Notes under the pieces: model-generated
Told to the model about the DNA's origin: nothing
What the model saw: the letters and a program-made list of their open reading frames with translations, nothing else
Database searches by the model: none
Translations under genes and position numbers: made by a program
Part shown: positions 1 through 10,100 of the stretch, piece after piece
How the letters are laid out: the number at the start of each line of letters is the position of its first letter
How positions within the stretch are numbered: position 1 is the stretch's first letter
Source: Bin87 sp034423595
GTDB lineage: Bacteria; Chloroflexota; Dehalococcoidia; Lucifugimonadales; UBA3495
Direction: 5' to 3'
Assembly (NCBI GenBank): GCA_965207025.1
Contig: OZ242258.1
Span: 4,154,001-4,218,000, forward strand
Length of the DNA stretch: 64,000 bases

Positions 1-69
1 GGACTGCTGCCCCGGCGCAGCCCCAAGCTGGTCCTCCACTATGGTCATGGTTCCCACGGCGTCGGGCAA
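1..69 (-). pseudogene. Remnant of the 3' end of a giant Calx-beta gene
   Basis: Read on the minus strand, the frame gives LPDAVGTMTIVEDQ, which matches the last residues of the giant Calx-beta proteins in this window (SPDAVGTMTIVDDD then stop). The usual stop is lost and the frame runs off the window edge into unrelated sequence. The same remnant lies at 44333-44395 in the second locus. It shows that a Calx-beta gene once ended just upstream of the membrane protein gene. Confidence is good because the match is 11 consecutive residues in the expected frame. Confidence 0.7.
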
Positions 70-117
70 CTGCTTCCCTCTACCATAGGCGGCCTGGGCG
101 AATGTGAGGTTCCCCGG

Positions 118-654
118 TCAGGCTGAGCGGCGGATTCTTGCCCACAGCCGGAGCGTCCCGCCGGCGCACACCGCCGCCAGCGTGGCCACGATCAGTATCG
201 TCTTGACCAGGGTGAACGCCGCCGCCAGCCAGGCCAGCGGAGACGGCGCCCCGTCGTGGCTCAGCGCCAGCGCGGCCACCGTGACGTTCTCCAGCACGTC
301 CGCAAAGGCCAGGGCCAAAGGCAGCAGGTACAGCGGCGCTCCGCCGCGAAAGAGCCGGAACAGCAGGACCGCGAACAGCAGGCCGTAGCAGGCCGGAAAC
401 ACCATGTCGATGGTCAGCGCGGTGGTGGCGTAGACGGCCCTGGCGCCGGCGTCGAGGCCGTCCAGGGCGTCGAACAGGGCCGCCGCCTCCCCTGGCGTGT
501 ACCAGCCCCGGCCGTCGAGCAGGTCCAACCCGCCCAGCCGTACCTGGCGCCAGGCCAGGCCCGCCACGCAGCCGGCGACGCCCGCCAATGCCGCCGCCGC
601 TACCCGCCGGTTGGCGCATCGCTCCACCGTCCCGCCCACCGACAACGCCATCAT
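118..654 (-). CDS. Four-helix integral membrane protein of unknown function (copy 1)
   Basis: A 178-residue protein with four hydrophobic segments at about residues 12-30, 69-97, 103-128 and 135-163, separated by a soluble loop (35-68) containing an acidic stretch. I do not recognise the family. Two ATG codons sit side by side at 654 and 651 behind a strong AGGAGG (657-662). The second gives the better spacing, and the longer frame up to 747 has no such support. A near-identical copy at 44444-44980 has the same length, so the reading frame has been kept in both loci. In both places it lies downstream of a Calx-beta gene on the same strand, which suggests a linked role at the cell envelope; that link is inference. 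Confidence 0.75.
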   Translation of the reverse strand: MMALSVGGTVERCANRRVAAAALAGVAGCVAGLAWRQVRLGGLDLLDGRGWYTPGEAAALFDALDGLDAGARAVYATTALTIDMVFPACYGLLFAVLLFRLFRGGAPLYLLPLALAFADVLENVTVAALALSHDGAPSPLAWLAAAFTLVKTILIVATLAAVCAGGTLRLWARIRRSA

Positions 655-788
655 CTCCTCCTGACCGGCCGGCCGCCCGCCCGTTCCGACATTCCCAGGG
701 AGCTTCGCTTCATCACCGCCTGCCGCCGGCGCCGAACCGAGAGCCACCTGTGACCTTCGGTTCGCGTTCTTGCATAACCAACATTACC

Positions 789-830
789 AGCGTTCCGGCC
801 AGCAATGCAAATGTCGCTGGCCGGAACGCT
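789..830 (-). terminator. Strong 15-bp perfect hairpin, probable terminator
   Basis: Arms 789-803 and 816-830 are perfectly complementary (AGCGTTCCGGCCAGC), with a 12-base loop containing GCAAATG. It lies between the giant gene and the membrane protein gene, both on the minus strand. A related hairpin with the same loop core is at 47873-47906 in locus 2. No long U-run follows, so it could also be a dispersed palindromic repeat. Confidence 0.55.
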
Positions 831-967
831 CCTTTCGCCAACGAGCGCCGAAAGGGGCCACCAATACACAGTCCCGCACAATGGTTGCGTGTTTCTCTCA
901 AGGCCGGATCTCGCCGTCTGAGAGCGCTCCCTGCGCCTCAACCTGGATAACTCCCGGCAACCAGGCG

Positions 968-998
968 AGGCCGCTCCGGCCATCTGCCGGGGCAGCCT
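968..998. repeat. Short dispersed repeat shared with 44163-44245
   Basis: The stretch from about 960 to 1050 resembles 44155-44245. Both contain AGGCCGCTCC followed by GGGGC(A/G)GCCT, then a shared tail including CAAGGAAGGACAT. Here the stem has a mismatch and the following T-run is lost, so only the 44 kb copy still looks like a terminator. Confidence 0.45.
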
Positions 999-1082
999 CT
1001 ACCGGTCGCGCCGGCAAGGAAGGACATAGCCATTCCCCGGCCAGCGCCGCACCGGGAGCGCCGGACCGCCACCTCGGGCAGC

Positions 1083-1137
1083 GTTCCATTCCGTGGAACA
1101 ACGCAAGGGGCCGGCAGCATCGCCACCGGCCCCTTGC
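1083..1137 (-). terminator. Double hairpin terminator after giant gene A
   Basis: Just past the stop at 1166 there is a 12-bp perfect stem (1103-1114 with 1126-1137, GCAAGGGGCCGG), and then a 6-bp stem (1083-1088 with 1094-1099, GTTCCA/TGGAAC). In the minus-strand direction the large stem is followed by GTTGTT. The position directly downstream of a very long gene supports a Rho-independent terminator. The second giant gene has an equivalent hairpin at 55347-55381. Confidence 0.65.
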
Positions 1138-1165
1138 ATCCTCTTGCGAGTCCAGCTGGGCCGGG

Positions 1166-4100
1166 CTAGTCGTCGTCCACGATGGTCATGGTTCCCACCG
1201 CGTCGGGCGAGACGAGGCTCCCGGGCAGGTACGCCTCCACCGCGAAGTACTCGTCCGGCTCCTCATCCTCGTCCTGCTCCAGCCACACCTCCCCCGTCAG
1301 CTCCGTCACTCCCGGCTTGAACACCAGCTCTCCCTCCGTCGTCTGGTAGTCGGACCGGTGCGCCCGGTCGTCCAGCAGGTGGTAGGCCGGCGCGGTGTAC
1401 CACCGCACCCGGATCTCCTCGGTGGACGCCGCCGACAGCGCCATCCGGAACTCCAGCACGTCGCCCTCCACCGCCGAGGCGTCCTCCACGGTGACGCTGA
1501 TCTCCACCTCCGGCGCGGCGTCGTCGTCGTCGGACACGCTGACCGTGGCCGCGCCCTGGGTCGAGGACACCGTGTAGCCGCTGCCGGCGTTCACCGTGGC
1601 CGTCACCGACCCGTCGGTCTCGTCGGCGTCGTCGTCGGTGGTGCCCACGGTGAGGGTGGCGCTGCCCGTGGTGGGGACGGTCACCGTGCGCTTCCCCGTG
1701 GCGGCGCCGTAGTCGCCGCTCTGGGACACCGTGACGCTCACCGCCAGGTTGGACGCCGGGGCCGGGCTGGCCGTCACCGTGAAGACGGCGTCGCCGCCCT
1801 CGGTCACCCCGCTGCCCGCGCTGACGCTCACCACCGGCGTGGGGGCGTCGTCGTTGTCCGACACGGCCACCGTGGCCGCGCCCTGGGACGAGGACACCGT
1901 GTAGCCGCTGCCGGCGTTCACCGTGGCCGTGACCGACCCGTCGGTCTCGTCGGCGTCGTCGTCGGTGGTGCCCACGGTGAGGGTGGCGCTGCCCGTGGTG
2001 GGGACGGTCACCGTGCGCTGGCCCGTGGCCGCGCCGTAGTCGCCGCTCTGGGACACCGTGACGCTCACGTCGAGATTCGCGGTCGGGGCCGGGCTGGCCG
2101 TCACCGTGAAGACGGCGTCGCCGCCCTCGGTCACCCCGCCGCCCGCGCTGACGCTCACCACCGGCGTGGGGGCGTCGTCGTCGTCGGACACGCCGACCGT
2201 GGCCGCGCCCTGGGACGAGGACACGGTGTAGCCGCCGCCGGCGTTCACCGTGGCGGTGACCGACCCGTCGGTCTCGTCGGCGTTATCGTCCGTGGTGCCC
2301 ACGGTGAGGGTGGCGCTGCCCGTGGTGGGGACGGTCACCGTGCGCTGGCCCGTGGCCGCGCCGTAGTCGCCGCTCTGGGAGACCGTCACGCTCACCGCCA
2401 GGTTGGCCGCCGGGGCGGGGTTTGCGCTGACGGTGAAGACGGCGTCGCCGCCCTCGGTCACCGCGCTGCCCGCGCTGACGCTCACCACCGGCGTAGGGGC
2501 GGCGTCGTTGTCGGACACCGCCACCGTGGCCGCGCCCTGGGACGAGGACACCGTGTAGCCGCTGCCCGCGTTCACCGTGGCCGTGACCGACCCGTCGGTC
2601 TCGTCGGCGTCGTCGTCGGTGGTGCCCACGGTGAGGGTGACGCTGCCCGTGGTGGGGACGGTCACCGTGCGCTGGCCCGTGGTGGCGCCGTAGTCGCCGC
2701 TCTGGGAGACCGTCACGCTCACCGCCAGGTTGGCCGCCGGGGCCGGACTGGCCGTCACCGTGAAGACGGCGTCGCCGCCCTCGGTCACCCCGCCGCCCGC
2801 GCTGACGCTGACCACCGGCGTGGGGGCGTCGTTGTCGGCCACGCCGACCGTGGCCGCCCCCTGGGTCGAGGACACCGTGTAGCCGCCGCCGGCGTTCACC
2901 GTGGCGGTGACCGACCCGTCGGTCTCGTCGGCGTCGTCGTCGGTGGTGCCCACGGTGAGGGTGACGCTGCCCGTGGTGGGTATCGTCACCGTGCGCTGGC
3001 CCGTGGCCGCGCCGTAGTCGCCGCTCTGGGACACCGTGACGCTCACCGCCAGGTTGGCCGAAGGCGCCGGGCTGGCCGTCACCGTGAAGACGGCGTCCCC
3101 GCCCTCGGTGATGCCGCTGCCGGCGGAAATGCTCACCTCAGGCGTGGGCGGAGGCGGCGGCGTCTGCGCTGACGCCGCCTCCAGCGCCGTCAGCTCGGCA
3201 ACCACCTCGTCCCACACCGGGCTGCTGTGCCGGTCCGCCATGTCCTGGGCTTGGGCCGCCGTCATCGGGCCGCCGGTGACGCCGGCGCCGTCGTGCTCGC
3301 CGAAGGCGACGAGCACCCGGTTCCAGCGGTTCACGTGGGCCGCGCCGTGCTGGGTCTGCGACGCCAGCTCCCTGACCCTGGCGACCACGTCCGGGTCCAC
3401 CGTGTAGCCCGTCTGCTCCTCGACGACCGGGGCGTCGTCGTCGGCGACGCCGACCGTGGCCGCGCCCTGGGTCGAGGACACCGTGTAGCCGCTGCCGGCG
3501 TTCACCGTGGCGGTGACCGACCCGTCGGTCTCGTCCGTGCTGTCGTCGGTGGTGCCCACGGTGAGGGTGGCGCTGCCCGTGGTGGGGACGGTCACCGTGC
3601 GCTGGCCCGTGGTGGCGCCGTAGTCGCCGCTCTGGGACACCGTGACGCTCACGTCGAGGTTGGCGGCGGGGGCGGGGTTTGCGCTGACGGTGAAGGTGGC
3701 GTCCCCGCCCTCGGTGATGCCGCTGCCTCCGCTGACGCTCACCACCGGCGTGGGGGCGGCGTCGTCGTCGGACACGGCCACCGTGGCCGCGCCCTGGGAC
3801 GAGGACACCGTGTAGCCGCTGCCAGCGTTCACCGTGGCCGTGACCGAGCCGTCGGTCTCGTCCGTGCTGTCGTCGGTGGTGCCCACGGTGAGGGTGACGC
3901 TGCCCGAAGTCGGGACGGTCACCGTGCGCTGGCCCGTGGCCGCGCCGTAGTCGCCGCTCTGGGAGACCGTGACGCTCACGTCCAGGTTGGCCGTAGGCGC
4001 CGGGCTGGCGGTCACCGTGAAGACGGCGTCGCCGCCCTCGGTCACCCCGGAACCGCCGCTGACGCTCACCTCAGGCGTGGGCGGCGGCGGCGGCGTCTGC

Positions 4101-7100
4101 GCCGCGGCCGCCTCCAGGGCGGTCAGCTCGACGACCACCAGGTCCCACACCGGGCTGCTGTGATTGTCCGCCATGTCCTGGGCCTCGGCCGCCGTCATCG
4201 GGCCGCCGGTGACGCCGGTCCCGTCGTGCTCGCCGAAGGCCAGCAGCACCCGGTTCCAGCGGTTCACGTGGGCCGCGCCGTGCTGGGTCTGCGACGCCAG
4301 CTCCTTGACCCTGGCGATCGTTCCCTGGTTGACCGTGTAGCCGCCGTCGTCGTCGGACACGACCACGACGGCCGTCCCCTGGGACGAGGACACCCGGTAG
4401 TCGAGGCTGGCGCTGGCGTCGACGGTGACCGTGACCGATCCGTCGGGCTCGTCCACCTCGTCGTTGGTGGTGGCCACCGTCAGCGCGGCGTAGCCCGCCG
4501 CCGGGATGGTCACCGTCCGCTGTCCCAGGGATACCCCGGAGTCGTCGCTCTGCGACACCGTGACGCTCACGTCCAGGTCCGCCGCCGGGGCCGGGTTGGC
4601 GCTGACCGTGAAGGTCGCGTCCCCGCCCTCGGTCACGTCGCCGTCGGCGGTCACGCTGATCACCGGCACGGACGTGTTGGGCGCGGGCGTCTCGAAGTCC
4701 ACCGCGAAGGTCTTCGGCGTCGCGCCGGCGGCCAGGGTCCGCACGGTGATCTGGTCCAGCTGGTTCGTCCCGTGAAGGACGGAGACCACGTAGTGCGACT
4801 GCGGCTTAAGGCCGGTGAGCTGGTGCTCGGTGGCGGTGGTCGTGACTTCCGTCAGGACCGGGACGCCCGTGAAGCTCTCGTGCCAGACGACCAGGTAGGA
4901 CGCGCCGTCCCCCTGGGGCTTCCAGGCGACGGTCGCCGTGGTGTCGGAGACGCGCTTGAGCTGCACCGGCGGCGGCGGCGGCAGGTCGTTGTTGGCGATA
5001 TAGACCGAGGCGTAGCTCCTGAACCTGTTCAGCCGGTAGCCCTCGCCGAACCGCACCGTCGCGCCGAGCATCCCGTTGGAGCCCCAACCGGTGTCGTCGA
5101 CGGTGGGTATGGTGAACGAGACGCTGCCGCCGGTGGGCACGTTCACCGTGCGCTCGCCCAGGTGCTGGGCGGCGACCACGGAGCCGGGGCCGGCCACGCC
5201 CACCCTGACGTCCAGCGGCGCGTCGGGCGCGGGGTCCACGGTGACCGTGTAGACCGCGTCCTCGCCCTCGGTGATCGTCCCGCCGGCGGCGCTGATCGAC
5301 ACCTCGGGCACCCGCTCCACGATCACCGACGCGGGCTCCGCCTCCACCGGCGAGCCCGCCGACAGCGTGGTGAAGCGGATCACCGGGCTGGCGGTGCTCA
5401 GCTGGGTCGCGCCGTGGTCCTGGTAGTAGACCACCGCCCGGTACTCGGTGTCCGGCTCCAGGTGGCGGATGTTCCAGGCCGGGTCGTTGGGCTCGGCCCC
5501 GAACCAGGCCTCGTCGGCCGGGACGCCGGGGAAGGGCGACGTGGTGGACCAGTAGCGCACCTCGTAGCCCTCGGCGCCGACCACCTGCGGCCAGCTCAGG
5601 TCGATGCCCGTGTCGGACAGGTTGGCGTAGGTCAAATCGCCCACGCGCTCCACCACCGGGTCCGGCAGGTCGCCCAGCAGCCGCTGGCAGCCCACGCAGG
5701 AGCCCAGCGTGCGGTGGAAGCTGAAGCTGTCGGTGCGCACCGTCTTCGGCGGCGTCTCCGTCGAGATCTGGTTGTCGCTGCGCTCGTACAGCTTGTAGCC
5801 CTCGACCTGGAAGGTCACGTTGCCGACCACGTTGGCGCCGACGTGGACGTCGACCTGGACCGGCGTGCGGCCGACCGTGACCGAGCCGGCGCTGACGGCA
5901 GAGTCAGTTCTGAAGGTGTGCAGGTGCGAGGCGGCGGGGCTGGTGAACCAGACCCGGTGGGACCGGAAGTACTCCGACGTGCCGCTCCGCAGCAGCGCCT
6001 CGGCGAAGTCGGCGTTGATGGAGAAGCGCTTGTCCTGGTCCGCCGGCGGGTCGTTCTTCGTCCGCACCCAGAAGTAGTGCGCCTTGCGCCCGGTGTTCAG
6101 CGAGGCCGGGAAGGCCAGATTGAGCCCGCCGTCCTCGATGGACGTCCAGGTGGTCCCGTCGTCGATGGAGAACTCCAGGGTCTGCTCCCACTGGTCGTCG
6201 TCCCTGATGATGAGCGGCACCCGCACCTCGGGGTAGGCGAAGCCTTCCACCTGGTACAGCACGCCATTTTCATAGAAGTTGTGGCCGACGGCGTGGGGCC
6301 GGTGGATCAGGAACGTCCCGTGGTCGAAGGCGTCGCTGTCCTGCCCCGCGGCGAGGCTCACCGGACGCCACTTGTTGGCGTCGCCCTCGTAGACGGACTG
6401 CGACGAGAAGGGGCAGCCGTCGTGGCGGTCCAGCAGCGGGCCGGCGGTGCTGCCGTAGCCGAAATGAATCCCATCCCGGCCAAGCCCTTCGACGATGGGG
6501 TCGCCCAGGTTGTAGGGGCTTCTACTCCCGGTGTGGCACATCAGCCGGTCCCGGTCCGGTTGGCCCGGCCCGATGTAGCCGCCGTGGTGGCTGAGCGGCT
6601 CACCCACCTGGCTGGCGACGTAGAAGTGCCGGCGCTGCTGGGGGTCCACCGCCTGCCACTGGTAGGTCACCGCCGGGCCGCCCTCGGTCAGCGTGATCGT
6701 CGGCGGCGGGTCGTGCCTGGTGTAGTTGGCGACCACCCAGCCCGTGTCGCAGTCGTTGCCCGAGACCGTGCCCGCGCAGGTGCGGAACTGCACGAAGGCG
6801 TCGGCGGCCCCCAGGTTCAGGCCGATCTTGAGCGCCTCGGAGTGGGTGCTCCAGGAGACGGCGGGGTTGGGGTAGAGCGACCAGGAACTGTGGCCGTCGC
6901 CGATGCTCCAGCCTTCGGGCAGGCGCAGGCCCTGCCGGCGCTCGGAGTTCGACGCGGTGGCGCGAAGGGTGTACCTGCTGTTGGGCTGCACGGACGCGTC
7001 GTATACGTACACCCAGTAGGTGGTGTCCGGCTCCAGCCGCAGCCCCGAACCGTCGCCGCCCTGGTAGGTGAAGGTGAAGGTCCGGTCGGCGCTGCCCACC

Positions 7101-10100
7101 GGCATGGAGGGGCGCGCCAGGTCGGCCAGGACGTCGGCGGCGGTACTGCCCGGCGAGCCGCCGGAGCCGGCCCAGATCTGTACCCTCAGATCGCGGGCGG
7201 CGTCGGCGTCGCCGATCTCGGCAAACTCGACGTCGACGCTGTTCAGGCGGTAGTGGCCGCCGTTCCTGCCCGTCGTGAACGACTGCGCGCGGTCACGTAC
7301 GGTGCTGGCAGTCGTCACATCCAACGCCGCGCCGTCCGCCTGGCCCAGGTTGCTCATCACCGCCGGCTCACCGGGCGGCGCGTTCACCGGCGTGGGCTCC
7401 ACCCGGAACAGGGGCGAGATGCCGTAGAAGGCGTGGTCCTGGGTGCTGGCGACGGTGTTGTAGCTGATGGGGCCGGTGTCCGCGTCGGTGGTCGAGAACC
7501 GTCCGCGCCGGGCGTTGCTGGCGCCCAGAGGGTTCGCCTCCTTCGCACCGTCGGTGCGGGTGCCGGTCCACGGCCAGTCGTTCGAGGTGCTCCTCTCGCC
7601 GCTCTCGAAGCGCCGGTCCGCCATCGCCCAGTTCTCCCAGGTGTCGGACCAGAAGCCGGCGTTGTTCGCCGCGACCCGCTCGCCGTTCAGCCACCAGACC
7701 TCCGCGTCCGTGTGCCCGGCGTCGTTGGGGTTGGTCCGGGTGTGGTCCCGGGCGTCCACCGCGGCGGTGGAGCCCACCACCCGGAAGTGGTCGGCGTAGC
7801 GCCGGACGGCGGCGTGACCGTCGCGGGCCGCCTCCCGCACGTGGGCGTCGTAGACGCCGATGTCGGCGGCGGTGGCGTCGCGGTGGTCTTCGGTCATGAA
7901 CAGCAGCCGGAACGTCTCGCCCGCGCCCAGACCGAGCGGCTTCAGCGGCCAGTCCAGGGGCACGGTGTAGGAGCCGTCCGCGTGGGGCAGCAGCCGGCCG
8001 TTGACGCCCATGGACAGAGTGGAGCCGCCGACCAGGACGATCCAGTTGCCGCCCCCCTGCGCGCGGATGCGAGCGTCGTTGTTGATGCTCCAGCCGGGCG
8101 CCGCGCCCGCGTCCTCGGAGTTGCTCTGCGTGAACTTCACCTGGCTGTTGCCTTCCGTGAGTCCGGCTGCGTCCAGCACGACCCAGTAGCGGGTGTCCGC
8201 CTCGAGCGCGACGCCCGGGTGCGTGAAGCTGTACGTGCCGGCCTGCCGGTTCACGAAGGCGGGATTGGCCAGGGTCCCCACGACCGTGCCGGGAGCCCCG
8301 TTGGCGCCTTTGTGGACGGTGACCGTCAGCTTGGAGCCGAAGTCCTCGGTGGACCGGTTGAAGGCCACGTCCACGCTGGTCAGGGTGTACCCCGAGGGGT
8401 TGCCGCCGGTGTCGAAACCCTGCGCCAGGTCCACGTGCAGGCCCTGCACCAGGCCGCTCGACTGGCCGGTGTTCTTCACCAGCGGCGGGTCGTCGTCCCG
8501 CACCCGGACCGTCGCCGTCCCCAGCGACGTGGCCAGGTCGTAGTCCGACCCGTCCACCAGCGTCACCGTCACCGAGCCGTGGGCTTCGTCCACGTCGTCG
8601 CCGGTGGTGGGGATCTCCAGCGTCGCCGACCCGGTGGCCGGGATGGTGACGCTGGTGGGCAGGGTCCCGTACCCGAAGTCGCCGGTCGTGGTCACCGTGA
8701 CGCTCACCGGCAGGTCTGCCGTGGGCGCCGGGACCGCCCTCAGCGTGAAGCTGGCGCTGACGCCCTCGGTGACGGCGCCGTCGCCAAGGATGCTCACCCG
8801 CGGCGGCTCCGGCTTGCTGACGCCGTCGAGGCTGATCTTCAGTGACGATACGTTGGGGGTCCACGCGCCCGTCGAGGAAGCCGTTCTCGTCCCAGCGCCG
8901 TCGGCGATGCTCCAGCCGGCCAGGCCCCCGCCGTCCTCGGCGTCCGAACCCGTCAGGCGTACCCTCGAAGAACCCTGGCCGGCGTCCATGTCGATCACCA
9001 GGAAGTAGGTGGCGCTCCCCTCAAGGTCGATGCCCGCGCTGCTGGTGAAGGTCAGCGTCTGGTCCGAGGTGGAGGCGGGGAAGCTGGCGGGGTTGGTCAG
9101 GGTCCCCAGCGAGCTGCCCGGAGACCCGCCGGAGGCGGCGTGGATGCTGGCGGTCAGCGCCGAGGAACTGAAGGCGCTGTCGATGGTGGAGAACTCCACG
9201 TCGACGCTGTGCAGGGTGTAGCCGAAGCTGCTGCCGCCGGTGGTGAACGCCTGGTGGAAGTCATTGCCCAGGAATGAGGTGCCCCCGTCCGCCTGGCCGG
9301 TGTTGGCGACGAAGGTCTCCGTCTCGACCGTCTCGACGGCCGTGCCGTGGATGGTGATCTTGCGGGACTGGCCGAAGGAGGTCCAGGCGCCCGAGGTGTT
9401 CCAGGTCCGGTAGTGGCCATCGTCGGCGATGGTCCAGCCGTCCGCGCCGCCGGCGTCCTCGGCGTCCGACGCGGTGTTCCGGATGGTGTTGGCGCCGGGA
9501 AGCAGGACCAGGGTGACGTCCAGCACCACCCAGTACGTGGTGTTCGCCGCGAGCGCCACGCCCGAGTGCGTGAAGCTGTTCGTGCCCGCGGCGATCGTGC
9601 CGGGCTTGGTCAGGGTGGCGACCACCGCGCCCGGCGCTCCGCTGCTGTCGCTTCTGATCTCGGCAGTCAGCTTCCCCGCCAGCGCGCCGTCGTTGATTTG
9701 CGGAAACGAGAAGTCGACGCCCGTCAGGGTGTACCCGCCGGCGTTGGCGCCCGTCGTGAACGCCTGCGCGTGGTCGTGCTGGACGAAGTTGCCGGTGCCG
9801 CCGTCCGCCTGCCCGAAGTTGCTCACCAGGAAAGGCTTGCTGACGCCGCCGAGGCTGAGTTTCAGTGATGACGCGCTGGTGATCCATGCGGCTGTTGAGG
9901 AAAATGAAAATGCTCTAAACAAAGCGCCGTCGCCGATGCTCCAGCCGGCCAACTGTCCGCTGTCCTCGGCGTCCGAAGTCGTGACGCGTATATTCGAGAA
10001 AGGCTCATCACTGCTGATATCGAACATCACGAAGTACGTGGTGTTCGCCGCAAGGTCGATGCCCGTGCTCGTGAAGGTCAGCGTCTGGTCCGAACTGGAG

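Noticed and set aside
770..3172. 800-codon plus-strand frame over the Calx-beta repeats, and similar frames at 47772-49679 and 55608-57092
   Set aside because: Antisense shadow of the repeated units; no start signals and repeated GRGHRVAAAGVHRG-type text only.
1166..3800. Regular tandem repeats that could be mistaken for a CRISPR array
   Set aside because: The period is about 330 bp and matches protein domain units (Calx-beta); there are no short identical repeats with unique spacers and no cas genes.
3227..8845. Very long open frame (1,872 codons) on the plus strand opposite giant gene A, and its twin at 57147-62765
   Set aside because: It is a mirror of the giant gene: Arg/Gly/His/Val-rich low-complexity translation, no family pattern, caused by GC-rich codon use on the other strand.
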